Below are positions 9,293-16,992 of a stretch of DNA of 64,000 bases, in pieces. A model generated the notes under the pieces. That model saw nothing but the letters and a program-made list of their open reading frames with translations. It ran no database searches and was not told where the DNA came from. The DNA is from Mesorhizobium sp. Root554 (lineage in GTDB: Bacteria > Pseudomonadota > Alphaproteobacteria > Rhizobiales > Rhizobiaceae), in NCBI RefSeq assembly GCF_001427025.1, contig NZ_LMGA01000001.1, positions 1,139,948 through 1,203,947 on the forward strand, in the 5' to 3' direction. Each line of letters starts with the position of its first letter. The stretch's first letter is position 1. Made by a program: the position numbers and the translations under genes.

Positions 9293-9751
9293 ATGGCGAT
9301 CGAGATCGCCGTCGAAAGCCCCTTGCAGGACGATGTGAGGACGCTGGTCTCGGAGCTGAACGAGGCGCTGATGGCGCTGACGCCGCGCGAATTCTGCCAT
9401 CATCTGACCGTCGAGCAGATGGCCGACGGGAGCACGACCGTCTTTGTCGCACGCGAGGATGGGCAAGCTGTCGGATGCGGCGCGCTGAAGCGGCACGGCG
9501 ACGGCATCGGCGAGGTCAAGCGCATGTACACGCGCCCGTCGCATCGGGGCCGCAGGATCGGTTCGTTGATCGTCGAACAAATAGAAGCGTTGGCGAGGCG
9601 GGAAGAGCTCGGGCAACTCGTGCTCGAGACGGGCGACCGCCATCCCGCCGCCTGGACTGTATATGAGCGCGCCGGCTTTCGCCGTTGCGGTCCGATTCTG
9701 GATTACCCGGACACGCAGTGGTCGGTGTTTTACGAGAAGAAGCTAGCCTGA
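9293..9751 (+). CDS. GNAT-family N-acetyltransferase between gatC and gatA
   Basis: The 152-residue product has the GNAT fold: [18 protein letters not shown] (beta strands 2-3), the acetyl-CoA loop [19 protein letters not shown] with the RxxGxG/A-type pattern, and a C-terminal strand-helix segment [11 protein letters not shown]. Substrate is unknown. I chose the ATG at 9293 because a GGAG lies 9 bases upstream; a GTG at 9284 overlapping the gatC stop is the alternative. The stop TGA overlaps the gatA ATG. An acetyltransferase at this spot is known in some rhizobia to my recollection, but it has no established role in amidotransfer. Confidence 0.85.
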   Translation: MAIEIAVESPLQDDVRTLVSELNEALMALTPREFCHHLTVEQMADGSTTVFVAREDGQAVGCGALKRHGDGIGEVKRMYTRPSHRGRRIGSLIVEQIEALARREELGQLVLETGDRHPAAWTVYERAGFRRCGPILDYPDTQWSVFYEKKLA

Positions 9752-11316
9752 TGACCGATTTGACCAGCCTGACCATTGCCGAAGCCCGCTCCAAGCTGAA
9801 AGGCAAGGAGATCAAGGCGGCCGAGATCACCGACGCCTATCTGGCCGCGATCGACCGCGCCAATCCGGCGCTCAATGCCTACGTCGCCGTCACCCACGAC
9901 AAGGCGCGCGACATGGCAAAGGCGTCGGATGCCAGGCTGGCCAAAGGCGAAGCGGGAAACCTGGAAGGAATTCCTCTCGGCATCAAGGACCTGTTCGGCA
10001 CCGAAGGCGTTCACACGCAGGCCTGCAGCCATGTGCTGGACGGCTTCAAGCCGCGCTACGAATCGACGGTCACCTCCAACCTGTGGGCGGACGGCGCCGT
10101 CATGCTCGGCAAGCTCAACATGGACGAGTTCGCCATGGGCTCGTCCAACGAAACCTCCTACTACGGCCCGGTGATAAACCCGTGGCGGCGCTCCCGCGTT
10201 GACACGACGGTGATGCCTGCGGCGCGCAAGGACGAGGGTGGATTTGTTTCTCCTGGCGGCGCCGCGGAGTCGCGCACACTCGACAATGCGCAGTTGGTTC
10301 CGGGCGGCTCATCCGGTGGCTCGGCGGCGGCTGTTTCGGCATTCCTGTGCGCCGGCGCGACCGCGACCGACACCGGCGGTTCCATCCGCCAGCCTGCCGC
10401 ATTTACCGGCACGGTCGGCATCAAGCCGACCTATGGCCGCTGCTCGCGCTGGGGCGTCGTCGCCTTTGCCTCCTCGCTCGACCAGGCCGGGCCGATCGCC
10501 CGTGACGTGCGCGACGCGGCGATCCTGCTGAAGTCGATGGCCTCCGTCGATGCGAAGGACACCACCTCGGTCGACCTTCCGGTGCCGGACTATGAGGCGG
10601 CGCTCGGCCGGCCGGTTCGCGGCATGAAGGTCGGCATTCCGAAGGAATACCGCATCGACGGCATGCCGCAGGAGATCGAGGCGCTGTGGCAGAAGGGCAT
10701 TGTCTTGCTGAAGGATGCCGGCGCCGAGATCGTCGAAATCTCGCTGCCGCATACGAAATACGCCTTGCCGGCCTATTACATCGTCGCGCCGGCGGAGGCA
10801 TCCTCGAACCTGGCCCGTTACGACGGCGTCCGCTACGGCCTGCGCGTGCCGGGCAAAGACATCATCGACATGTACGAAAAGACCCGCGCCGCCGGTTTCG
10901 GCGACGAGGTGAAGCGCCGCATCATGATCGGCACCTACGTGCTGTCGGCCGGCTACTACGATGCCTACTATCTGCAGGCGCAGAAAGTGCGCACGCTGAT
11001 CAAGAAGGATTTCGAGGACGTGTTCGCCGCGGGCGTCGATGTCATCCTGACGCCGGCGACGCCGTCGGCCGCCTTCGGCATCGCCGACGAGGACATGAAC
11101 GCCGATCCGGTGAAGATGTACCTCAACGACATCTTCACCGTGACGGTGAACATGGCCGGCCTGCCGGGCATCGCCGTCCCCGCCGGCCTCGACGCCAACG
11201 GCCTGCCGCTAGGCCTCCAGCTGATCGGGCGGCCGTTCGACGAGGAAACACTCTTTCAGACCGCTTATGTCATTGAACAGGCGGCGGGCCGGTTCCAGCC
11301 GGAGAAATGGTGGTAG
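9751..11316 (+). CDS. gatA: Asp-tRNA(Asn)/Glu-tRNA(Gln) amidotransferase subunit A
   Basis: GatA is the amidase-signature subunit that releases ammonia from glutamine for tRNA amidation. The Ser-cisSer-Lys triad is present: Lys80 in [11 protein letters not shown], the cis-Ser in [11 protein letters not shown] (near 187-188) and the nucleophile Ser211 in [10 protein letters not shown]. The spacing from Lys80 to Ser211 is 131 residues, about 32 more than in standard GatA (Lys79/Ser178 in Staphylococcus). The extra residues lie between NPWRR and LVPGGSS (about residues 149-181). The protein is 521 residues, longer than the usual 485-495. It starts at an ATG overlapping the acetyltransferase stop. 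gatB is not in the window, so it is probably encoded elsewhere. Confidence 0.96.
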   Translation: MTDLTSLTIAEARSKLKGKEIKAAEITDAYLAAIDRANPALNAYVAVTHDKARDMAKASDARLAKGEAGNLEGIPLGIKDLFGTEGVHTQACSHVLDGFKPRYESTVTSNLWADGAVMLGKLNMDEFAMGSSNETSYYGPVINPWRRSRVDTTVMPAARKDEGGFVSPGGAAESRTLDNAQLVPGGSSGGSAAAVSAFLCAGATATDTGGSIRQPAAFTGTVGIKPTYGRCSRWGVVAFASSLDQAGPIARDVRDAAILLKSMASVDAKDTTSVDLPVPDYEAALGRPVRGMKVGIPKEYRIDGMPQEIEALWQKGIVLLKDAGAEIVEISLPHTKYALPAYYIVAPAEASSNLARYDGVRYGLRVPGKDIIDMYEKTRAAGFGDEVKRRIMIGTYVLSAGYYDAYYLQAQKVRTLIKKDFEDVFAAGVDVILTPATPSAAFGIADEDMNADPVKMYLNDIFTVTVNMAGLPGIAVPAGLDANGLPLGLQLIGRPFDEETLFQTAYVIEQAAGRFQPEKWW

Positions 11317-11547
11317 TGCGTCCTTCGAGGCTCGCTTTGCTCGCACCTCAGGATGAGGGCGGCTGGTACTTCGATACGCGTTCAAACACTGGCACTGGAA
11401 AGAAGGCGATGAAGAACACTTCTGGGGCTGAAGAAAGTCTGGATGTCGCTCTCTGAGCGACTGATCATATTTCTCCGGAAGACTGGTCGAAATTACGCCA
11501 GCCTCCCTCATCCTGAGGTGCGAGCGGAGCGAGCCTCGAAGGACGCA
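11317..11547. repeat. 231-bp element with 50-bp terminal inverted arms
   Basis: The left arm at 11317-11366 and the right arm at 11498-11547 are reverse complements with about 3 mismatches in 50 bases; each contains the core ccttcgaggctcgct followed by a tcgcacctcaggatgaggg-type segment. The 131-bp middle has no convincing ORF. The left arm begins at the base after the gatA stop codon and the right arm ends 8 bases before the YdcF-like ATG, so the element fills the whole intergenic gap. The arm sequence resembles repeats I remember from Mesorhizobium genomes. It could be a non-autonomous mobile unit or fold into a large hairpin that ends the gat transcript. Confidence 0.85.
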
Positions 11548-11555
11548 CCAACAAG

Positions 11556-12353
11556 ATGTTCTTCTACCTTTCGAAAATCATCTGGTTTTTCATCCAGCCG
11601 ATAAATTTGGTCATCTTCCTGCTTTTCGCGGGATTGGCGGCCGCCTTGCTGGGCAGGATGCGATGGATGATCGCGGGCACGATGCTCGCTTGCGTCATTC
11701 TGGTCCTTTGCGTCTGGACCTCTCTCGGGTCGCTCCTGCTCGGCCCGCTGGAGGAGCGCTTTCCGCGTCCGGTTCCGCCGCAAAAGGTTGACGGGATCGT
11801 CATGCTCGGCGGCGGCTTCGAGGCCTCCATCAATCTGGCGCGCGGCAGGTACGATCTCAATCGGGCCGGCGACCGTATCGTCGAGACAGCAGTGCTTGCA
11901 CGGCGCTATCCAGACGCAAAAATCGTCATCTCCGGTGGCGCCGAAGGCCTCCTGCTGACGGGCGAGGCCGACACCTATGCCGCCAGCCGTTTGCTGGCGG
12001 GTCTCGGCATCGCTCCTGAGCGCCTTGTGCTCGAGGGCAAGTCCCGCAACACCTATGAGAACGCTGTTTTCACCAGGGAAATGGTTGCCCCGAGACCCGG
12101 CGAGACATGGCTGCTCGTCACCTCGGCGTTTCACATGCCGCGTTCGAAGGCGCTGTTCGACAAGGCCGGCTTTCCGACCGTGCCATGGCCGGTGGACTAC
12201 CGCACCTCGGGCCGCGAGGGTTTCGGCCTGCTGCAGGACAACGCGACGGACTCACTCGACAACGCGACGCTCGCCGTTCGCGAATGGATCGGGCTTTTGG
12301 CTTATTGGATGTCGGGCAAGATCGATTCGCCGTTTCCCGGCCCGGACGAATAG
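11556..12353 (+). CDS. YdcF/SanA-like DUF218 envelope protein
   Basis: The 265-residue product has two N-terminal membrane helices (residues about 7-29 and 35-56) followed by a DUF218 domain. The domain shows VDGIVMLGGGFE (near 79-90), VISGGAEGLLLTGEA, LVLEGKSRNTYENA and LLVTSAFHMPRSKALF, all typical of the YdcF/ElyC/SanA family of cell-envelope proteins. ElyC and SanA affect peptidoglycan precursor supply or outer-membrane barrier function in E. coli; the biochemical activity is unresolved. The start ATG lies just 8 bases after the right arm of the inverted repeat, so its ribosome-binding region is derived from the repeat, with no clear AGGAGG. Confidence 0.85.
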   Translation: MFFYLSKIIWFFIQPINLVIFLLFAGLAAALLGRMRWMIAGTMLACVILVLCVWTSLGSLLLGPLEERFPRPVPPQKVDGIVMLGGGFEASINLARGRYDLNRAGDRIVETAVLARRYPDAKIVISGGAEGLLLTGEADTYAASRLLAGLGIAPERLVLEGKSRNTYENAVFTREMVAPRPGETWLLVTSAFHMPRSKALFDKAGFPTVPWPVDYRTSGREGFGLLQDNATDSLDNATLAVREWIGLLAYWMSGKIDSPFPGPDE

Positions 12354-12401
12354 TCAAAACCGGGCAGGGGCGTTACGCCTTCGAAGCACTCCGGTAAATT
12401 C

Positions 12402-12740
12402 TCAGCCCTTCGCTTCGTCGACCATGGCGAACAAGTTGGTGCTGCGCGTACCGGTGCGGCAATAGGCGAAGATCGGCCCCGGAAGGCTTTCCATGGCATC
12501 GGCATGTTCAGCCACCTGATCCGGGGTGATCTGGCCGCTGATGACCGGAATGAAGCGGAATTCCAGTCCTGCCTTTTCCGCCTCGGCCTGAACGGCATCG
12601 TGCGAGGGCTGGCCGGGCTGCTCGTCGTCCGGGCGGTTGCAGATGATGCTCTTGAAGCCCGCGGCCTTGATCGCCGCGACGTCGCCCGGCTGGATCTGCG
12701 GCGAAACCACATAGTCCTCGGTGATCTGACGGTATTCCAT
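12402..12740 (-). CDS. TIGR01244-family protein (DSP-like phosphatase/sulfur transferase fold)
   Basis: The 112-residue protein matches the short TIGR01244 (Blh N-terminal-like, DUF442) family, which has a dual-specificity phosphatase fold. The key segment is FAYCRTGTRSTNLFA, with the candidate nucleophile Cys in a CxxGxR loop. Other conserved pieces are SPQIQPGDVAAIKAAGFKSIICNRPDDE and IPVISGQITPDQV. I placed the start at the ATG at 12740 (MEYRQITEDYVV), the usual N-terminus; a longer in-frame reading to 12809 looks unrelated. In several bacteria such proteins act with sulfide-oxidising enzymes, but nothing nearby supports that here. It converges on the YdcF-like gene. Confidence 0.85.
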   Translation of the reverse strand: MEYRQITEDYVVSPQIQPGDVAAIKAAGFKSIICNRPDDEQPGQPSHDAVQAEAEKAGLEFRFIPVISGQITPDQVAEHADAMESLPGPIFAYCRTGTRSTNLFAMVDEAKG

Positions 12741-12878
12741 GGCTCGCCTCGCAATGCTTTTCTGTTGCCGATGTTGTGCCACCGCAAAAGCAACGCTGCA
12801 ACCTGCCATCGCTCCGGGGGCGTGGCTGCCGCGATCGCAGCGGCCACATCACTCAAATATGAGCGGGCGCCGGCCCGA

Positions 12879-13850
12879 TCAACTGCCCTTAATGGCGCCT
12901 TTGATCTGGGCGATGTTGTTGCGCATCATGTCGATGTAGGTGCCGGCCGGCCCACCGGGCTGTGACAGCGCGTCGGAATAGAGCGTGCCGCCCACCTTGA
13001 TGCCGGTCTCGCTGGCGATCTGTTCGATCAGGCGCGGGTTGGTGATGTTCTCCACGAAAATCGCCGCTGCCTTGTCCGCCCGAATTTGTTCGACCAGCCT
13101 GGCGACGTCGGCTGCCGACGGCTCGGCATCGGTCGAGACGCCTTGCGGCGCCAGGAAGGTCAGGCCGTATTCATGTTCGAAATAACCAAAGGCGTCGTGC
13201 GAAGTAATGACCACGCGCTTTTCGAGCGGAATGGCGTCGATAGATGCGTGGATTTCGCCATCGAGAGCGTCGAGCTTCTGGATATAGGCCGACGCATTCG
13301 CCTTGTAACCGTCGCAACCGGCGGCGTCCGCCTTGCAGAACGCGTCGGCGATGTTGCCGACATAGATCTTCGCATTGGCCACCGACTGGAACGCATGTGG
13401 ATCGACGGGACCGTGGTCGTGACCTTCATGCGAAGCTTGGTCGTGGTCGTGATGTTCGGCCTTGGCGTTGCCTTCCTCTTCCTCAGCGAACTCCGGCTTG
13501 AACTCGATCGCCTTCACGCCCTTGGTCAGTTCGACGATCGAGGCTTTTGTCGCGCTTGCTTCCACCAGACGCTGCAGGAAACCTTCGAAATGCAGGCCAT
13601 TGACCAGCACGACCCCGGCCGAGGCCATCGCCACGGCATCGGCCGGGCTGGGCTCGTACACATGGGCGTCGCCATCCGGCCCGACGATCGTCGTGACGGC
13701 GACGCGGTCGCCTCCGACATTGCGGGCGAAGTCGCCGATGATGGAAAAACTCGCCACCACCTTCAGCGGTTCGGCCAGCGCCGGCTGAGCGGCGAGCGAT
13801 GTTAATGTTATAACAGTCACCAGCAAGGCGTGACGAAGGGGCTTCAGCAT
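12879..13850 (-). CDS. znuA: Zinc ABC transporter substrate-binding protein
   Basis: This 323-residue periplasmic protein binds metal ions for an ABC importer (cluster 9 family). It has a signal peptide (cleavage after AQPALA, residue 26), metal ligands of the family at His63 (DAHVYEP), His152 (DPHAFQS) and the ITSHDAFGYF segment, and a His/Asp/Glu-rich loop at residues 133-146 (EHHDHDQASHEGHDHG). That loop is typical of zinc rather than manganese proteins. It is third in a minus-strand operon after the ATPase and the permease. A perfect palindrome resembling a Zur box lies inside the signal peptide codons. AztC of Paracoccus is another possible best match. Confidence 0.9.
   Translation of the reverse strand: MLKPLRHALLVTVITLTSLAAQPALAEPLKVVASFSIIGDFARNVGGDRVAVTTIVGPDGDAHVYEPSPADAVAMASAGVVLVNGLHFEGFLQRLVEASATKASIVELTKGVKAIEFKPEFAEEEEGNAKAEHHDHDQASHEGHDHGPVDPHAFQSVANAKIYVGNIADAFCKADAAGCDGYKANASAYIQKLDALDGEIHASIDAIPLEKRVVITSHDAFGYFEHEYGLTFLAPQGVSTDAEPSAADVARLVEQIRADKAAAIFVENITNPRLIEQIASETGIKVGGTLYSDALSQPGGPAGTYIDMMRNNIAQIKGAIKGS
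13801..13820. promoter_or_regulatory. Zur-box-like palindrome inside znuA
   Basis: The bases gttaatgttataacagtcac contain the perfect 10-bp palindrome TGTTATAACA (13806-13815). This resembles the Zur operator core of alphaproteobacteria. It lies about 35-45 bases inside the znuA coding region, in signal-peptide codons 12-15. A site with the same pattern stands upstream of the operon at 15607-15618. Zur binding is inferred from resemblance only. Confidence 0.45.
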
Positions 13851-13871
13851 CCAGATTCTCCTTGGTTGAGT

Positions 13872-14747
13872 TCAGGCCGTCCTGTGACGGTGGTGGGCGA
13901 CGCGTGCGCCAAGCAGGCCGCGGGTTCCGAAAAGGATCGACGCAACATAGACCGCGCCCGCCGACAATATGATCGCAGGCCCGGAGGGCAGCGACGCGTG
14001 ATAGGAAATGAGCAAGCCGGCAGCGCATGAGGCAAAGCCGATGCAGACGGCCAGCACGCACATCGGTTCGACCCGCACGGTCCAGAAGCGCGCGGCGGCG
14101 GCGGGCAGGATCATCAGCCCGACGGACAACAGCGTGCCGAGCGCCTGGAAGCCGGCAACGAGATTGAGCACGACCAGCCCCAGAAAGATGAAGTGGATCG
14201 GGCTGCCGATGCGGCTGACGGAACGCAGGAAAAGCGGGTCGAGGCATTCGGCGACAAGACCGCGCCAGAACACGCCAAGGGTCGCCAGCGTGACGACCAC
14301 CACGCCGGCGATCAGGGCCAGCGCTTCGCCGTTAAGCGCCAGCACGGTTCCAAACAGCACATGCATGAGGTCGACGCTCGATCCGCGGATCGACACCATC
14401 AGCACGCCGATCGCCAGCGATATCAGGTAGAACGCCGCCATCGAGGCATCCTCGCGCTGGATGGTGAAACGCGACACCGCGCCGGCGCCCAGCGCCACGA
14501 TGACGCCGGCAATGATGCCGCCGATGGTCATCGGCATGATTTCCAGCCCGAAGAGGAGAAAGCCGGCGGCGGCCCCGGGCAGGATCGCATGGGCCATCGC
14601 ATCGCCGGACAGGCTCATGCGCCGCAGCATCAGGAAGACGCCGACCGGGCAGGCGCCGAGCGCCAGCATCAGCGAACCGAACAGGGCACGCTGCATGAAG
14701 GCGAAGTCGGCGAATGGCGCGATGAGAAAATCATAAACGGGCTGCAT
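13872..14747 (-). CDS. znuB: Zinc-type ABC transporter permease
   Basis: The 291-residue membrane protein belongs to the ABC-3 permease family for zinc and manganese uptake, with eight or nine hydrophobic helices. It shows the family segments GACPVGVFLMLRRMSLSGDAMAHAILPG (residues about 32-59) and FQALGTLLSVGLMILPAAAAR. The ATG at 14747 overlaps the ATPase stop by one base (TGATG junction), and the gene ends 21 bp before znuA. Together the three genes encode a complete importer. The C-terminus ends in a short basic/His-containing tail (VAHHRHRTA), which could face the cytoplasm and add metal affinity. Symbol given by analogy; aztB is an equivalent name in other alphaproteobacteria. Confidence 0.89.
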   Translation of the reverse strand: MQPVYDFLIAPFADFAFMQRALFGSLMLALGACPVGVFLMLRRMSLSGDAMAHAILPGAAAGFLLFGLEIMPMTIGGIIAGVIVALGAGAVSRFTIQREDASMAAFYLISLAIGVLMVSIRGSSVDLMHVLFGTVLALNGEALALIAGVVVVTLATLGVFWRGLVAECLDPLFLRSVSRIGSPIHFIFLGLVVLNLVAGFQALGTLLSVGLMILPAAAARFWTVRVEPMCVLAVCIGFASCAAGLLISYHASLPSGPAIILSAGAVYVASILFGTRGLLGARVAHHRHRTA

Positions 14748-15562
14748 CAGGCCGCCCTCGGCCCGTGATCGTGCCCGTGGTGGGAATGATCGCCATGGCC
14801 ATGTTCTCCGTGACCATCGGCGGCATGGTCGTCCGCCTCGCACCACGGCGCATCGTCTTCCCAGGCTTCGTGAAAACGCCGCGCCCGCAAAAGATTGTCC
14901 GCACGCAGCGTCTCGGCCGTGCCACCCCAGGCGACGGGTTGGCGCGCCAGCAGCAGCGTTTCCGGGAAATTCTGCCGAACCAGTTCGAGGTCGTGCGCCA
15001 CGACCATCACCGTCCGTTCCTCGCCATGCCACCGCTTGATGAGCGCGATGAGATCGCCGACCGTCTTGGCGTCGACGGCGTTGAACGGTTCGTCGAGCAG
15101 GATCAGGTCAGCGTCCTGGACGAGCACGCGCGCAAACAAGGCCCGCTGCAATTGCCCGCCGGACAGCGTGTCGATCGGCCGCTTTTCGAAGCTCTCCAGT
15201 CCGACAGCCGCCAGCGCCTTGCCGACGGATTCGCGGTCCTCGGCAGTATGGCGTCCAAGCAGTCCGCGTCTCGGCCAGAGACCGAGCGAGACGAGATCGA
15301 CGACGCGGGCCGGAAAGGAGCGGTCGAGTTCGGACTGCTGCGGCAGATAGGCGGTCCGAGCGCCCTCCATCTTGAGGATCGCGCCGGCCATCGGCTTCAA
15401 AACACCGACGATGCCCTTCATGAGCGTAGACTTGCCCGAACCATTGGCGCCGACCACCGCCGTCAGCGAACCCTTGCTGACGCTGCCGTTCAGGTGATGC
15501 ACGGCCGGATGGCTGTTGTAGCCCAGCGTCAGGTCGCGGAACGTCAGGCAGGCTTGGGTCAT
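14747..15562 (-). CDS. znuC: Zinc-type ABC transporter ATPase with histidine-rich tail
   Basis: The 271-residue ATPase energises the neighbouring permease. Walker A reads GANGSGKST, the signature motif LSGGQLQRALFARVL, and Walker B LILLDEPFNAVD, followed by a switch histidine in MVVAHDLELV. The last 30 residues contain nine histidines with Asp, Glu and Gly, unusual for a cytoplasmic ATPase and a likely zinc-binding or sensing tail. I chose the ATG at 15562 (MTQACLTFRDL) because an AGGA lies 8 bases upstream; a longer reading from 15625 would run through the Zur-like box. The operon order is ATPase, permease, binding protein. Confidence 0.9.
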   Translation of the reverse strand: MTQACLTFRDLTLGYNSHPAVHHLNGSVSKGSLTAVVGANGSGKSTLMKGIVGVLKPMAGAILKMEGARTAYLPQQSELDRSFPARVVDLVSLGLWPRRGLLGRHTAEDRESVGKALAAVGLESFEKRPIDTLSGGQLQRALFARVLVQDADLILLDEPFNAVDAKTVGDLIALIKRWHGEERTVMVVAHDLELVRQNFPETLLLARQPVAWGGTAETLRADNLLRARRFHEAWEDDAPWCEADDHAADGHGEHGHGDHSHHGHDHGPRAA

Positions 15563-15604
15563 CGATCGGTCCTGAGGATTGTCCGGCAGCGGTGAGGGCG
15601 TATG

Positions 15605-15622
15605 TGATGTTATTACATTTGT
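15605..15622. promoter_or_regulatory. Zur-box-like site upstream of the zinc importer operon
   Basis: The near-palindrome ATGTTATTACAT (15607-15618) sits 45 bp upstream of the ATPase start, in the 196-bp gap shared with divergent ridA. It matches the palindrome inside znuA (ATGTTATAACAG) at 10 of 12 positions. Position and sequence fit repression by the zinc-responsive Fur-family regulator Zur; this is inferred, not shown. Confidence 0.5.
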
Positions 15623-15758
15623 CAATCGTGCTGTTGTGCTCGCGCCCTCTTTTCAGGTCGGTATGGACGGCATTGCGGTGAACGGCGCGCGCATGATGCC
15701 TTGCCGCCACCATCCGCCACTTCTAAAGAGACGCAGTCACCAAGAAGGAGAGTTTCAA

Positions 15759-16100
15759 ATGAGCATTCGTCGTATCGATGTCGGACCCCGCATGAGCCAG
15801 GCCGTCATCCATGGCAATACCGTCTATCTCGCCGGCCAGGTCGCCAAGGGCGATGGCGTCGGAGCCCAGACGAAAGCCGTGCTGGCGCAGATCGACGAGT
15901 TGCTTGCCAAGGCTGGCTCGGACAAGACCAAGATCCTGCAGGCCATCATCTGGCTCTCCGACATGGGCCAGTTCGCCGAGATGAACAAGGAATGGGATGT
16001 CTGGGCGCCGCAGGGCAATACGCCCGCCCGCGCCACCGGCGAGGCCAAGCTGGCCGCGCCGGAATATCTGGTCGAGATCATCGTCACGGCCGCTGTTTAG
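15759..16100 (+). CDS. RidA/YjgF/YER057c family enamine/imine deaminase-like protein
   Basis: RidA-family proteins hydrolyse reactive enamine and imine intermediates from PLP enzymes, releasing ammonia. The 113-residue product shows the trimer core GNTVYLAGQVA, KTKILQAIIWLSDMGQFAEMN, and the conserved arginine Arg91 in TPARATGEAKLA, the residue that binds the substrate carboxylate in active members. The ATG at 15759 follows an AAGGAG site at 15745-15750. The N-terminus (MSIRRIDVGPRMSQAV) fits the Rid4-7 type subfamily often seen in rhizobia rather than archetypal RidA. It converges on hutC, separated by a palindromic repeat. Confidence 0.88.
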   Translation: MSIRRIDVGPRMSQAVIHGNTVYLAGQVAKGDGVGAQTKAVLAQIDELLAKAGSDKTKILQAIIWLSDMGQFAEMNKEWDVWAPQGNTPARATGEAKLAAPEYLVEIIVTAAV

Positions 16101-16109
16101 TTCATTCCG

Positions 16110-16230
16110 TCTCCCCGTTTACGGGGAGAAGGTGGCCCGAAGGGCCGGATGAGGGGCGGTGCGAGTCCGCCAAATCCTGGCGCCGCCCCTCATCTGCCTG
16201 CCGGCATCTTCTCCCCGTAAACGGGGAGAA
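16110..16230. repeat. RIME-like palindromic intergenic element
   Basis: Two copies of the 20-base palindrome built on ctccccgtttacggggag (16111-16128 and 16211-16228) face each other at the ends of a 121-bp unit whose inner parts, ggatgaggggcgg and ccgcccctcat, are also complementary. The whole can fold as one long hairpin. It resembles the mosaic intergenic elements common in rhizobial genomes. It occupies nearly the entire gap between convergent ridA and hutC and may act as a two-way terminator. Confidence 0.8.
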
Positions 16231-16235
16231 GAAAG

Positions 16236-16976
16236 CTATCCCTGGTTGGGCGTAAACCGGGCGACCAGGCTGTGGCTCTGCGCCGGGTAAGCGAAGCGCA
16301 CATGGGTGACCGGCCGTTCGGCGTTCCATGTCCGCCGCTCGATCACCAGGCAGGGCGATCCGGCCTGAATTTCCAGCGCAAGCGCCAGGTCGCCGTCTGC
16401 GGCGATGGCGCTGATGCGGTGTTCGGCTGCGCTCCAAGGGACGCGGTCGAGCAGCCACGGACCTGGTGCGGCCGCGGCGAAACTTTCCGCGGCGGCATCC
16501 GGTACGGCGCTCAGATTGATCAGCCGCCTCTCATGGCAGAATGGCCGCTTGCCGGCAAAGTGCCGGCATTGCAGCGCCACCAGCGGCGCGACCGCGTCGA
16601 GGCCGAGAAGGCCCCGGTCTTCCCCGGTAGCGCGGCGTCGGTCCGCCGACAGAAGCTCGTAGCGGTAGGGCAGGCCCAGCGCTTCGACTTCGGTGCGAAT
16701 GTCGTGGATTTCCAGCACCGCAGGCTGCGCCTGGGGTTGGCGCACGAAGCTGCCGGAACGGCGGCGGCGCTCGATGAGGCCCGCCTTTGCCAGTTGCGAC
16801 AGTGCCTTGTTCACCGTCATGCGGGAGCAATTGTACTGGATGCCGAGTTCATGTTCGAAAGGAATGCGGTGGCCCGGCGCCCATTCACCCGACAGGATGC
16901 GCTCGCTGATGTCGGACAGAATGCGCTGGTGCAGCGAAACGGCGGTTTCCGCCATGGTCTTGCCGATCCCGTCCAT
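16236..16976 (-). CDS. hutC: Histidine utilization repressor HutC (GntR family)
   Basis: HutC represses hut genes and is released by urocanate. The 246-residue product has a GntR winged helix at the N-terminus (residues 15-80; FEHELGIQYNCSRMTVNKALSQL) and a UTRA effector domain after it, ending with the family segment ERRTWNAERPVTHVRFAYPAQSHSLVARF. I chose the ATG at 16976 (MDGIGKTMAETAV); an in-frame TTG at 17006 would overlap hutF further. The gene follows hutF by 16 bp, so repressor and hutF are co-transcribed. A TATGTATATACATA palindrome in the hutF/hutI promoter is its likely operator. Confidence 0.94.
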   Translation of the reverse strand: MDGIGKTMAETAVSLHQRILSDISERILSGEWAPGHRIPFEHELGIQYNCSRMTVNKALSQLAKAGLIERRRRSGSFVRQPQAQPAVLEIHDIRTEVEALGLPYRYELLSADRRRATGEDRGLLGLDAVAPLVALQCRHFAGKRPFCHERRLINLSAVPDAAAESFAAAAPGPWLLDRVPWSAAEHRISAIAADGDLALALEIQAGSPCLVIERRTWNAERPVTHVRFAYPAQSHSLVARFTPNQG

Positions 16977-16992
16977 CGCTGCCGATTCTCGT

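Noticed and set aside
7379..9643. 754-codon minus-strand open frame
   Set aside because: It runs antisense across the UPF0173 gene, the secreted protein and gatC; the real genes there have clear motifs.
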